NCBI GenBank assembly: GCA_002633005.1
Contig: NMRA01000184.1
Coordinates: 420,328 to 484,327, forward strand
From: Phoronis australis
Taxonomy: Eukaryota; Phoronida; Phoronidae
Direction: 5' to 3'
Length of the DNA: 64,000 bases
Under the pieces are notes generated by a model that searched no databases, was not told the origin of the DNA, and worked only from the letters and a program-made list of their open reading frames with translations. The position numbers and the translations under genes are program-made. Positions 12,401-27,400 of this stretch are shown here, piece after piece; the stretch's first letter is position 1; each line of letters begins with the position of its first letter.

Positions 12401-15400
12401 AAGAGTTCATAGAGTAAAACAAAAACCGGTATTGTACCATGGGACTACTGGCCCTAAGCAACACATGTCAGATACAATACTTCATGAATAATGATAAAAA
12501 ACGCTGACCTATCTTAATACTGAGCTCCCTTTAGCACACAATATGTACATATATCAATTAGTGAAACACAAATTTTCCTAAAGGGTCATTTATGGCCAGC
12601 AAGTAGTTTTCTGAAATTATGTAAAGCTCGCAGTTAAACCTGGAAGCCTAGCAGTCTGCAGAAGGAGCTAAATCCCATTTCAAAAATGGCAGACTATTTT
12701 AAAAGTATTTTATTGGTTAATTCACTGACCTTGATTTCAACTATGGTTGGCAGAGAATGGCAGCAATTGCTGTATTGTACTAAAATCACAAAAACACAAC
12801 ACACTTTACTATTTTAGAGCTCTGGTCAAAGATAACAACTTCAAGCTGACAGTAGCATCTAACAGTACTCCCAAAAATGTGTTTTCCAGCAGTAAAACCT
12901 GTAATGTCCCTTTAATGATGTTCATGAGATTCCTGTTTGAGAAGACGGCTTGGCTGTAATCAATTCATTTGAAAAAAGGATTAATTCCCAAAAATGTGTA
13001 AAGATTGAAAAAGCATTGCTTGTTGCAAAGCTGATAGAACTAAAAATGATACCATGAGGCTGTTTTCTTCAGATTTTAATGCTTTCGTAATCTGACAACC
13101 ACATCAATTCAAAATAAAATTCTGCAACATTATTTTAAACACAACACATAATTATAATAACAATTTTTATATTTACTAAAAAATTATAAATAAAATAAAA
13201 ATTCATGTTGCTTTTATTTGAAGCCACGTGCAATGCCACCTCCAGGACCCTCGGAAACTGGTGTGGAGAGAAATCATGATTAACTCTCATTAGTTTGTGT
13301 TGAGATTAACTTATATTAAATTTTTAATTGAACTGAAGTCCAAGGAGCATTTGATGTAGAAAAATCATGCACTTATCAAACTGAATTTTACAATAATTAA
13401 CTGTAATAATTCAATGAGCTTAGAATGAAAAGAAACAATGAAGTGAACAGTCTCTGCGAATTGGTAAAGAGAAACATCTAGAAAAGTAGAATTTCCCCGA
13501 TTTTTTAACACTAAGAAGAAAGAGCATTGACTAAATTACTTTTCTAAATAATAAAGTTTCAAAACAAAAGACAATCCTTCAGTTTCAAAAATAATAACTC
13601 TCAGTATACAAGTTTGATGAAATTTTAATACTGGTTCTGTTTTAAAAAGCTTTAAAGACCAGCAGCAACTTAAAATTACTTATGTCATATAGATTCAACA
13701 AAATCTGAAACTTTCAAAAGTTTCTTTTTGTTAACTTTTCACTTGTCAATAAATTTTCAACCCACGTGACAAACTGACAGACAGCAGACCACACTTGTTC
13801 ATAATATTTCTTGCATGAGAGCTTATTTTTATCAGTAGACTTCCATCACCCAAGGGGACGCACCCACAAACCCTGATTAATATTGTATGCACCTGTCTTT
13901 TCCATTCTAAAGGCTGATCAGGATGAATTAAATAAGATACATTTGAAACGGATAGAATTACCCTGGCTATATGAGCATATGTTGCATTTTCAAGTGAACT
14001 GTTTAGAATGTGCCCACAGCTACAAAAAATACCACTGCATCATCTCGACCTACCTGATTATGGAGTTCAAAACATTGTGATTACTGATCAAACGCGGCTA
14101 TGGTGGTGTAATTGCGATACAGAGTTACTTCAGAATTATTACCATGCCAACAGAAAGGAATGAATTGCCGGTGCGCAGTGGTGGTGTTATAAGACCAAAG
14201 ATGACTTGTTAATTCAATAAAGCCCTGCAATAAATATAAGAAGACAGGTTCACAACAGGTCTAAGACAAGAACCTCCTGGGGACAGAGACTTATAATCCA
14301 GACCTAATGTAGATCAGGGCCCACCACAGCCATACTTGAGACTCGCCTTAACTGCCCCGTCGGATCACGTGAAGCTGGAAAATCACAAGCCATTTGTCAA
14401 CTTTTGAGTCAAACTTAAGAACAAAATTTGGTAGGCTTAAGTCTCATGTGCTGGAAGGCCCTTCTCTCTAAAGAAGCAACACTGCACGACATACCTGTAA
14501 GATGCCCGCTGTCCTCAAGTGATATGGTATACATACAATAAGGAAACCAAAAAACTAAAAGTTTCCATACAAAAATTAGGACAAATACATCAACTTTTAC
14601 AGCAATTAAGCAACACTACTATGAATATCGAACCTGAAATTTTATTAGCTTGGTATGAAGAAATAACCGACTGTCAAGTATTCCCCACTCCTGGAATCAC
14701 TTTGGATCTGATTAAAGAACAAGATAAACAAATTTTACAATGGTGAGTGGCCTAAACCAAAAACCTTCTATCAGGAAGCACTGGTTTGATGCCATTTTAA
14801 CTGTACACAGTTATTTTACATAATGCCACTTTACAACTGAAAGAAAATAAAGGCTAAGGGGAGGGGGGGTGGATTCAACTTTGGGGGGTGTAAGTCAAAA
14901 TAAAGAATCATCTTATACCAATACTCATCAAACGAAAAATCAAGATTTCTGTCATCCTATGCACAATTGAATTGTAGTGTGTTTTCTAAGAACCACATAA
15001 TTCACTACTGCCCCTGCACCAAACACTCATTCACTGAGACAGAGAAGTCAAAGCAGTAATTTGCATTATCACATTAGTGCATGCCATGTCCACAGTGAGC
15101 TACAACGTAGTTCATGCAGTACCAGGTGGAATAAAATCCCAGCTTGTTTTTAACCAGTATTGATGTGTTCATCATAAAAGTCAAGTGAATTATGTTGATA
15201 TGGTTAACATATGCTAATCATTACCCATAGTTAGCCACATACATAAAATAGCAGTGAAACAGAGCTGGTAAGTTGAGACATGAACAGAGAGGAAGTAATT
15301 GCCCATAGCAGCAGTTTTATTCTCCTAATTTATTCCACATACTGAGATAGGGTACTTCCTTAGAAATGGTATACCCACAAGACTGTTCTACTCAAAAGGG

Positions 15401-18400
15401 TGACATTTTCACAATCAGTTTTCAAAATGGTGATTTTATACCAAAATTTGCTAAGAATGGTAGCATTTTCTGAATTAATTCCTAACAAAGGGTTCATTTT
15501 GCATGAGACAATTCCTAAGCTCACATTTGGGATTTTGTTAACCCTAACGCCTAAGCAAGCCTAAGCCAGACTGCGACTAACCCACCTTAATTGATTAAAA
15601 AATTAATGCTCGTGGCTTAGCCGCGATACTGAAGAAAACCTATTCGCTAATTTCTCTTATAATTCATCGACTTTAAAATTCAAAGACGGTTACTATTTAC
15701 TTTTCAATTTTAAAAACAGTCACGTTGGTTGTGTGCTTGTTGGTGTTTTATTTTCTGACTTTGAAACTCGTACGCTAAACAGGCATGTTGGAATTCGACC
15801 ACAAATATCTCATCCAGCACGTTCAGCCAAGGCCATGAAGAGCGACTAGCTCACTCCACTCCCTGACGAAGCCATCAAGCCTTTGATGTGCCAAGGACTC
15901 TGGATACTCTGGGGGTAAACAGTGTACGATTTCTCATCCACTTGTGTGCAAATCCTGTTAGCGTAAGATTTGCCTAATGGGAAGTTATACTTTAAGCAAG
16001 AGATTGTTTCTCCAACAACGTAAATCTACAGAAAGGTCACTGCTGTGCAGTAAAGTTTCTTCAGTCTCAAAAATTTGGGACAGAAATTCAAACAGTTTTC
16101 TTGATTCATGGCCAATCTTAGTGTTCATCATGCATCTTTCTCAAATTTCGGACATGCGCTGTGTATCTGAAAATAAGTAGACTTGGTAGTTCATAAAATC
16201 ATCAAAAATAGTTGCCGATGCAACATTTTTATCCGTCCTAACATTATGTAACATCGAGGTGAATGCTCATTTGTGACTGATCCAAATTCTCAATCTTGAG
16301 ACCACAAATACCAAACTATTTTTAAAACTTGGTACAATCTCTGAGTACCTTATGCAAAATAATCGATTTCCACTGTACCAAACTGGAGAATTTTCACTAT
16401 AATATCAGTTATGTTTTCAAAAATTTGGTTGCAAAAATGTTGTTGACATCTCTTACTGCCTTGGATTGCAAAGGTTAAGAACTCTAGGTTATGAAACAGT
16501 TAACTTTATGGACTTAACCTATACAAAAAGTGCCATTTCTGGAACAAAACCTTACTCAAAGATGCCGACTCTTTGCTGGAAGCTCCCTGCGTCATCCTGA
16601 GCAACAGAAAATTGTTAATTTTTGGGACCAACAAAATAAAATGGACGCAAAGAACAGAAGTACATTAATTTAACAGAAGCCACTAAAATCTAGGGACCCA
16701 GCAAAGTGCTTGGAATGTATCAATGAGCATGTTTAGTTTTAGATTTCCAATCAAAATATTTCTGTTAAATCTTGTAAAACACTTTAATGAGACTATGCTA
16801 GCAATGGCTATTGTACTTAGTGGCATTTACACATAGATTTGTGTGCCAAAGGTAGCATGTGACTGTCTTTACATTAGAACCTCTCCACCAAAAAACAGAC
16901 CTCGATTCCTGGAACACCTGACAACACGTGCAGAGCCCCATACAACCAAGGTGAACCCAATGGACAAGCGCCAATGGCAGAGAGTACGATGGAGCGTGGG
17001 AAACTGGCATCCAGTTGTAACTGTTGGCATTTTTACTCTACAGTAAAGATGGTGAACAGGTGAGAGCTATTAGAGGTCGGTTGAGGATGACTACCATCGA
17101 CTGGATGAATAATTCAGTTGTTGGGCTTGTAAACACTCAACTGCACCTCAACAGACCAGAAGATGGTCTTTACAAACTAATTTACCATACAGGAAGGCAT
17201 GAAGTACCAATACTTTGCCATCTTAAAAGTTTTATACCAAAGCTACAACCAGGCAATGTTTTGAAAAACTGTGGGCACTAACAACAATCTTAGATGCTTC
17301 CGAAAAATAAAAACAGGCAATTTTTGCAATTCTTTATGTTTGAAATTGGTCCATGTGACGGGCTGCATCGCTACTAGTTGAACCGCAACTAGAATATGAA
17401 ACAATACATTGCCAAAAATGTTGAGTGCTAAAAGATTAGACCGGCTATTTTATCAAAAACAAACAAATAATGGCATGTTATGTGTTTGCACTAGATTGGT
17501 GGTTAAAAACATCAGACGGAATGGTTAACATTATTGGCTGTCATAAAACAGAAGAAACATAAAAGAACTCGTAAAATGTCGAAGGCAATGTTGACAATGC
17601 CCACGCTGGGGTGTGTGTATGGAACTGCCAAAAAAGGGGCACTATCCACTGGAAATGTATTTTCCTGCAAGACAGTAAAACCATGTGTTCTGACTAAATA
17701 ATCACACAATAGTACTTTTAAAGTACAGCTCAACACGCGACATTTCTGTTGGGCACAGATTTTTTATGATGGCTAAATTCTCCTTCACAACTACTCTATA
17801 ATAGTTATCACCCTATTTAAGCAATGGCACTAATTTCAGAAATGGGGCATTTGACTTGAAATCGGCAAATACTTGAGCGATTCACTTTTTCCACAGGAAA
17901 CGATGAGAAGAACTCTCTGCAGCTCCCAAAGCTCTCGTACATCAAAGACCGTTGGCCAATCTCACCACTTTGGTTGTGTTTGGTAAAACCACTTAAGCTT
18001 GGCATACCCAGCATCATCTGCCTTTGATACCACTTAATGTACTCAACACATTATTGGAAAACATGAAAGATGGGAAAATCTTAGGATCAGATCAAACTAT
18101 CAGCACACTATTGAGCTATGTGTCCACACTAGTTCTACATAAAAACAGATTACGCTAAAATCTTACCATTTTCAGACAAAAATAAAAGGCAAATTTACTT
18201 TTTACATTTTTCAAAAGCTTCTAACACTGTTGTGAATGCCTTTCGATTTACAAAATAATGTCTGGTGGAAGCTGGCGTACAGAATTTAAACACGGACAAG
18301 CATTGATTTGGTGTGGTATATTTTCTTTGAGAAAACAAAATGAAATTTCACTAGTCCGCTATATTGTTTCCTAAATTGGCGAGATGTTAACCATACTATT

Positions 18401-21400
18401 TTGCCAAGACAAAAACTGGCAGTAAAAAGCGTTCATTTATTCGGTATTGCCATGTGTTCACAACTATTTTATACAGAACTATGTAAATGCATAGGCTACT
18501 GGCAAGGTTCAGCTTTTTGAAAGCAAAATCCATATCAGACTGGACCTCAAATACTGCAGCCCAACAAAATTATAACAAAGAATATCTGGTGAACAGCACT
18601 TTTTCCCATGTGAAATTTAGTGGAAGTAATCCGGCTCTTTTTCCGCTAAAATTTCAAATGGAAAAATATTTGCATTGGGACAAGATTTATCTGGTATTCT
18701 GAATTCCCCAAATTTGCCTGGACTAGTACCTAAAATTTTATACACGAGTTACCGTTTGTTTAATCAATGTAGTATAGCGCCAAAGCATGCCAAAAAGGAG
18801 CGACAAAAATATCGATATTCCAGCACTATTGTTATGCCTTGCAACAATAAGGAAATCGCCACACATCCTCGTGTCCTTTCCTAGTTTATTCTAAGAAAAT
18901 TAATTAATTGTCGTTTTATTAAGCCCACCAATGCAATCAGACTGGGTGAAGCCAGAAGCTAATACAATCATGCCATCCCAGGGGGCATATTAGAGTAAAT
19001 TTGGCCATAATGAAAATGTAATTACCCTACAGAAATCTCTGCCCAGTAAACCCAAATGAGAAATGACTGGCTAAATTGTCATGGCATTTGCAGTTGTTTT
19101 TAAGCGTTCAAAGTGAACAGGTCAAATTGTGAAAACACAGGCTTGGAATTTTAATACGGAAATGTTCCGTCAATAGTCATTAGATGGAATAAGAAATACG
19201 TTCTTCTTTTGAATATGTTGAATATCAATAAGTTGAAAAGTGGGCAGAGTATGGAGGCAGAAACAAAATGATGACCCACTTTTGTAATTTCAGGTACCAC
19301 ACTTCTTTAGCTAAAAAGGTCTCGAATCTTTTACAAGAGTTTCATGTCACTGCAAACTATTAGGGGCCACCACATGCCATCTGCACCAGGCTGTTTTATC
19401 AATGACTGATCACCAGACCTCATCACAACTCCAGAATTGTCACCAATGAAATGCAAAAGCCACTTCAACTAGAACAAAAAGTCACCAGACTAAAACACAT
19501 TTTTAAATGGGTTCAGTAGATTCCCCAGTCATGCAGAGCAGATTGATTTATTACACAGTCAGTGATAACTACATGGGACACCTGTCCACCAATGCCAATG
19601 TTTGACAAGAAGAGAACAGCACTCTCTCTCTGGCATTCCACAACATGGGTGTCATTGTCAACATTCACACAGCCAGCAAGTGTCAAGCTACTGTGACGCC
19701 ACCTAGGGACTGAAGTGGGAGATAAACAAGTCCCTGAAACACACATGCGTTCTCGCTTAAATTAAACATATCACTGTACACCCTTGAATACCCTCAAGTA
19801 AGTTTGGAATTTTTGAAGTTAAAATGTTCATGAAATTAGGTCCAGGTATATTTCAAGGTGTCCCAAGTGTATCAAAACATAGACTGGCTGATAATAGCAG
19901 TAAAAGTTCTATGAAAACCAACAGAAAAACAGGATGTCCGTTGAGCCAAACGCAGTTTGTGAAGTGAGAAATGAGGCCAATCAATAGATTCACTCTGTGC
20001 TGAGCCATCAAGCAAAATAGACCTTGTTTTGTCAGTAGACATCATTTCCGGTGACTAGATTCAGATTTCATACAGTACTCCCAGGTGAATGCGTTTCCAC
20101 GGAAACGACAGAGCACCTGTGGGTATCTGATTGGACATGAAAGGAAATTGACGAGTCAAGACTCCAAGAGACAAAAAAGCTTTGAAAAGCCGTGAATAGG
20201 TGAGTGTGGCTGTGGCCAGCCATCTTTGTTTGCTGTTTGTTGAGCAAACACGCCACGAGATTGGAAATTTAATTACAAAAACAATGACACGTGGAAAGAC
20301 AATAACATGTGAACTGACCAGAATGGCCAAATTCAATTTCTTTTCCTGAATATTCCGACTTTTTAAAGAAGACTGAATCCCCTGAGAAAAATTTTTTACC
20401 AGCAAATACAAAAAGAGACAAGCATAATACAAACAATTAAGAAGAAAGGAAATATACCCAATTGTTTTACTTTACTGAATACTTTTGTTGCAACTTAAAA
20501 AGAGGATAGAATATTAGGAAGTGTAAATAGTTAATTCAAATCTTTCTAACTTTGTCACAGCACACAAAACCTGTGAAAGCTTTAATCATGAACCCAAGCA
20601 CTTCCAATCAGCTGGTTTGATTAATACTAGACCTGGCTCAGTGAATCATACATCGGTTTCATTCCCAAGACATATTATAATGAAAAAGTAAATGATTGGC
20701 AAAGTAAAAAACTAATAACACCAATTGCCGCTGCCCTCGCAGAGATTTCCTACGGTCATTTTCATTTATTAACCGTTAGTAATTAAATACCCAACTACAA
20801 AAAATAACCGATTTCAGACATTGAAATTTTTAGTATTTTCAGAAAAAAGTCAAGTTACGATTTTGAAGGAAACGAGAATGTTGCACATCAATAATTTTTT
20901 GACAATGTTTTCAAAAAAGTAAATTTCCGACATGAAACAAAGTGTGCCAAACTGACAGTCTACAGACCACTTAATAGTACACATCAGGGATTTTCAAATC
21001 AATAATACCCGAACAAAGCATCCGCTTTTTGACACAACTTATTACAATGGAATTCAGGCTTGAATGTTCAAATTTGAATCCATTCACAAAGCTGCCAATT
21101 CTAGTATAAATGAGCAAACATTTCTGTTGAATTGTTTCAATATTGATTATGGCAGAAACACTTCTTTTCAAATTCTACAATATTGTGTTAAAGTCAAGCT
21201 GGGAGTCCCAACAACAGGGGTCCTAAGAAGTAGGTCACACGAGTTCAACAAAGCAAATTATCTTATTTGCGCAACAATTTTTCGTGGAATTGTATTGAAT
21301 AGCAATAGTTTCCCAAACTTCTGCTTGTCATGCATGAATCGAGGCAATTACTTCAAAATAGGGCACATTATGACAGAAAACAAGACTTCACTTAACAAAT

Positions 21401-24400
21401 TTTTCCAATGAAAAACATTAAGAACAAGTAACAAAGACTTGAATTATTGTTAGCATTAGTCTTGTAATGTGCAGTTGGCAAAAAAAAAACCTTTAGCAAA
21501 CTTTGAAAAACTCTCACAGCACCGTAGTAAGTCATTGAAATATGAAACAACGGTATTTTAGCACTTATTTTTACGCCAATATCTTTGTAGTAATTGCCAC
21601 TAAAAGCACTGAATTGCGTAGATTCATTGATACTGACTCACTGTAGATACCATCCAATGGATCATCTCTGAGGATTACCAAGGATTATGACACCAGTGAT
21701 CAATGTGGTTATCTCCATCAATAGCCAACAGAGCTGAGAAACAAATTGCAGTACTTTGTACCAGAGATCAGACTTTATTTAATCCCTATCAAGTGAGTGG
21801 TTTACCAAGAAAAACTGGACAAAAAGTATAGAAAGCATATAGTTACGTACCCTCCTTTTCAAAGAAGTGAAAGTGAGGCACAAGACCGTGTTCAGTTACC
21901 ACAGGTCTGGCGACAACTAATTGCTGCAAGACACACACTTCAATTCAATTTCTTTTAAATCAGTTCATATTGATATGACCCCGAGTCAATAATAGACAGT
22001 TTACGTGGAAACAGCCAGACATTATTGATTTCAATCCCAAAAAGTATGCACTGAAATCTCACCATTTCTGAAAAAAATAATTGCCAAAATCGACCTTTAC
22101 TGATTATTCATACTAAAAATGCTCAGACATTTGTTCATAGTTTTAGTTGTCCAGTGTAGTCCAATATTACTTGCCTATTGCGATGGTCTATTGCATTAAG
22201 TTAAAAAATGTGATGGAAAATTGTTTTATCATAAAAGCAAATTGCATCTTCTATGAATACTGTAAAATCTTCAGACGTAGAACTGCAGATTCTAGGAAAC
22301 ACCCTTACTGCTGACAAAATAATGTAAGAGGTTGATTTGATGTTAACACAGACCAACTGGGTAACTGTGTACGACAACCATGTATAGTGGCCAAACTATT
22401 CCTATCCAAGGTGAATATGGCATGTCCCTAGGTAGGCCAGGTGTACTTGGGTTGTCTGGGTCCACACAAAAACACCAATAGTCCTGGTCAACCTGTCAAT
22501 CACCACCTACTGGCCATTTGGTGATGGAAAACTGTCAGATGGAGTCATTCACTGGGACCAGTCTGACAGGATAACTGTTAATTGCAGGTCTTCTCCAATC
22601 AATAAATATCATTCAAACTTCATTACTAAACATGCCTAAAGATAGCTGAAAATCAAAAAGTCACATTTCATTTTCTTGAAAAACAAAAAAAGCTTCGATA
22701 CCTGGCAGTTGGTAAGACATTTCAAAGTTTTTGTTAATAACCACAAAACTAGCTTTAATATCTCGCCAAATAATGGTCACATCAACAGATCTTCTAGTTT
22801 ACAAGACAAAACTACTGACCCAGGTGATAATTTCAGTTAGATAAGGTAAAATTAAAACTATAAATTTTCAAACTTGAAACTGAAAATGTATGAAACTGCA
22901 CAGTATTAGATGAATTATACAGCCAAGTCCGACCTTATTGAACCACAAAATGACAAAGGTAGGAGTACTTTTCACGACTTTCTGAAAACAGTGGTACCTG
23001 TAGTCATTAGTCCAGGTAAAAGGAAACCACACATCTCAGACAAAATTCATCCCACAGGGACAACCCGCTCATTTGTCTAGGAAACACAATAACTTAATGA
23101 GATTTTAATCATGGGTCTAATTGGGACCAATTTGTAAACTGTCCTCAGTCCATAGGGATTGGTGATACTGACCGTTATTAATGGTTGGTCAAAGAGGAAG
23201 GTGTCGTCACCTGCTGGTTTGACAGGTGAAAAGACTGTCCTCTTAGGCTCAATTAGGGTGGTGGTTATTGAGTATCACTAATGACTGTGAGTGCAAAAGA
23301 ATGGATAAGGAGCAATACTCTATGCAGATAATCGCGAACATGAAATACATGATAACAGGTTCTTCCATATACTGCAGAAAAATGGCACGATTAATGGAAA
23401 AATTTGCTTAATTTAGCCAACAACGTTGGCGCCTGATCGTTTGACTTCAAACGCGTTTATCTATGTATGGTTTTCGGTACACCTGTTCTGAAGTTTGGCC
23501 CATTCCTCTGTTACCAGCCGACCAATTTCCAAATTTTTTGTTAATCAGTCAACAGAAGCTAAACAATCGTATGCCAGGAACTTTCATTTAAAAATTGTTC
23601 GATTTACTTATCAACCTGAAAGTAGAAGAAACTATATAAAACACAAATCTTTAGGCCTCAAACATGACTCAAGATTTACAAAGATGGCTCAGACCTTTTG
23701 AAGATCGAATACATGTTGGGAAAAATGCTTTTTGCATTCATGGGGGGGGGNGGGGGGGGGGGGGCTAAATCTCCCTACTATGAAAACCAGTGGAAGATAC
23801 TTAAAACAGTGGTCAGTGGCCCTATCGACCTTATTCTAGGACAGATGTCACAAATTAAGTGATGGGATCAATGAAATTTAACAGTAATTGGATATAAACC
23901 CCATGTACACACACTTGATTAACTGGCAAATGTGACTAACGAATGATTAAAACTTTGTCTTATGTCATGGTGAATCAAGTCTGAAAAGGGGTGAATTGGA
24001 TGGTAAATTTAGTTATGAGTTCTGTCTGACTGAATAAATAAAGATACATAGCCAGTTGTATTTCAAAAGCTGTTATGAAAGTGTACGGAAAATAGAGTGT
24101 ACAATGAACTATTGACGAAATTTATTCCCATTTAAAATTTTCATATTCTTTTTAAAAAACTTAAAATTTCATGTCAAACAAGTGCATCCATCAAATAACT
24201 TGAGAAATAATAAGCAGAGTAACACGAAATGAAAATTCACTGGACACAAGCGAATGACGCAGTGAGATTCTACCTCTCTGTTTCTTCGCAACAAAATTAT
24301 GAATAACTCAAACAAGCTGGTCTCAAAATTTTCCTTGCTTTCACAAAACAAATTGACTTGCCACAGACATAAAGCAATCCAGTTAAAACTGACGGTTATT

Positions 24401-27400
24401 TGCCAGCCTCTTCAAGAAATGATTTGTTTGGGCACTGAAATCATCTTCTATCATAGAAAGCAGTTTCAGTCTGTTAGTGCGATTCTTTTTTGAGAAATTC
24501 TTCTAGAATGATTTAGCTAATAATTCTTCAGTTTTTGCATTAATGCGATAAACTTTCCAGATTACGGAAATATTCTGGAAAAAATTCTGTAAAAAAGACT
24601 CACGTGAACGGGACTTTTGTGTGGTTGACTAACCTAGTGTATGGTTTGTGTTTTCTGAAGTGCCTGAGTTCTGTAGAAACTGTCATTTTAAAGCTCAAAC
24701 ACACTTATGACCAAAACAAACATTGTAAAAATAAATCACTACAAGAAAAACAAAGTTTAAGTTTTGTGACAAAGTTGCACTTTCAAAATGTCAAAGTGTT
24801 CACAAATATTTACTAAATCATGACCATGGAATCAAAATTTTACTGACATTTAAACAGGAAACAGGGAAGCAATCCAGCCGATTCAATAAAGTGTACACAC
24901 AGCTGGAAAACATCTAAATGAACACAACCTTTTGCATGTTTACGATCTCAAAACTTTAGACATTAGACTGTATCATTAAAGACTGGCTAAATGCATTATC
25001 TTGTCAAAAAAGCATGAAACCTGGCAACCAGCCACAGGGACTAAATCAAATGAATTGATAAAACATCTAGCTCAGCCATATGGAGGTTCATGAGAATTTT
25101 ATTGGGGCACTATATTACCCATTAATCAACTTTATTACTATAGTCACCATGTGATCAGCAAGCACTCCACAATAAACCCTCCACTTCAAAAGCTTAAGCT
25201 CACTTGACAAGTCTTTTGCCTAAATGTTATTCTTTTCGACTTCATAGTTGCAACTGGCTGATAGTGTACAAAAGAGAGAAGACTTAACTAGTGACTGCAA
25301 TATTTTAATATCACTCTAAATACATAAGTTAAAACTTTGATCTTAAAATTAATAAAATATCGTGTAATGTGCCACTCTTGAGTCAAAAGTAGTATGTGGC
25401 AATTCTTACAACTTATTTAGCACCAAAATAAAGCAAAACTACTATCTTATTTCATTAACTGTTTCAACAAAAATATACTTCATTAAGCAAGAACTCATGA
25501 ACTAGTGTCAACAAATAAATATACTGTATTCGCCGTAATAACCGCCCATGCCGCTATAAGCGCCCCCCCACGCGTTTTCAGACTTTGCTGAAATAAGCGC
25601 CCAGTCCATGAACGTGTACATGCGAACAATGACGTACCTACAGTCCTAAAACTCGGCTACAGTAACGTCTTCAATTTATCAAAAAATTTTTGCACGGGTC
25701 TTCTAGACCACCAGCGGCACTGCTACGTTTGTATTTAGCCGTGACAAAGTAACGCAGCGCTTCAAAAAGAACGCAACAGCGTTGCTACGCTCTCGCGACG
25801 ACCGTGTCCCATGGTCTGACCTTTCAGTAGACACATGACTGTCTCATGAACAAAAATAACTCGGTGTTAAACGCACGTGGCCAGGAAGCGCGCGCTACAT
25901 AACCTGTCATCAAAGACATTAGTTGGGAACTATCCATTCATGAAGCGGGTAGCATAGCATCGATAAGAAATGAATATTGGAACTAATTTCCGACAATTTC
26001 TAATACTATCAACATGTTTGCGTTATTTTTGAGATGGATAGTTTGATTAACCGTAATTGGTGTTATTAAGCCGAATATCCGATAAAATGACAACCGACAG
26101 TGAATGCTTACACACCCTTACACCGAAAAATAATTGTCAGATAGTTACGTACGCATCCAGCTACACGGCGACTAATATGGGCCTTGCCGAGACAAATGTC
26201 GAAAGTTTTTAGCACGAGACCAGCAAGTGCTGAATGAAACACGCTCTGGTTTAGGTCTACTGCTTGTGCAAATTTCTTTAGACACATCTAGCTAGTTAGA
26301 TTGCGTGGCTCTGGCCGAAAGACAGTCTCTGCTTTAGCAAATGAACTCTGGTGACACGCACGCGCTCGCTTACTCGCAGACGAACTTCAAAACAAACGTC
26401 ACGTGACAACAACTTGTGTGTTCTGCCAGACATTTTTCTCGCCGTGTTGCCGATCATACATGTATATGTAGATGGCACGATGTTGCACAGATTTATACTT
26501 AAACCTGTCGTTAATCCAGACTCCACGGGAACTTAAAAACCTTAGAGACGCTACTTATAAAATTTAATGAGGATTTCAGGTACTTTATCGAAACCTTTTT
26601 TATTCAAGCATTGAAGTCGCCATATCGAAGACGGCGATTTCGAAGCAGTCAGTTGGCGAGTTTTCGCCCTGGGATTTCAGCACAATTTTCTGTAAAATGA
26701 TCGTAATTTAGCAGCAAAGTTTGATAGCAATGCACCACAGTTTTATTGAAAGTCTTTCATAGATTACATGCGTCACAGAGCGTAAATTTGATGAATCTTA
26801 GCTTCCGATTTCACCCGTTTCGGAGACCGGGTTTCAACCGCCTTGGGTTATAATAAGCGCCCCCCCTAAACCGAACTTTTCTAAGCGCCCTGGGCGGTTA
26901 TTACGGCGAATACGGTATTTTTAATTCATATTCCAAAGTTGCCTTTGCGAATGTAGGAATATAATACTTTTGGTAAATCAAACTTATGCAAAATATCTTT
27001 AGAATTTGTATTCCAAATAAAATATGCAAAATCTTAATATATTGACATCTGCAAATACAAACAAAAGCAAAACAGTAACTAAATAAAATTTTCAAACTGA
27101 TGGAATTAACATTTCTTCTTTGTTGGTAGTTTCTTTTATGGGGGCCTATTCAACATAACCTAATGTTACTCAGTAATATCATATTTGACCATAGACAGCA
27201 GTTTGCTCCTGGAGCCATATTGTACAGAGAAGGGAATGACTCTCCATCCTGACATGATCTCGTCTGATGTATCTGTCAACAGTCAACAGTATCACGGGTG
27301 AGAAACAACATGACCGACTCACCCAAACAGGACTGACGCACCTAAAAACATGACCGTCCCACCACAAAACAGGACTGACGCACCTAAAAACATGACCGCC

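Larger units (their letters stand above)
7517..25521. other. Intron of the ZMAT3-like gene, left part
   Basis: It is A+T-rich intron sequence. Apart from the repeats, MITEs and weak exon candidates listed separately (10088, 11134, 12625, 13975, 14520, 17180, 18151, 19513, 23742), I see no coding exon, RNA gene or ordered structure. Open frames of 60-123 codons are at the level expected by chance. Confidence 0.6.

Noticed and set aside
20061-20432. 123-codon minus-strand open frame
   Set aside because: Within the length expected by chance, no motif, no splice partners.
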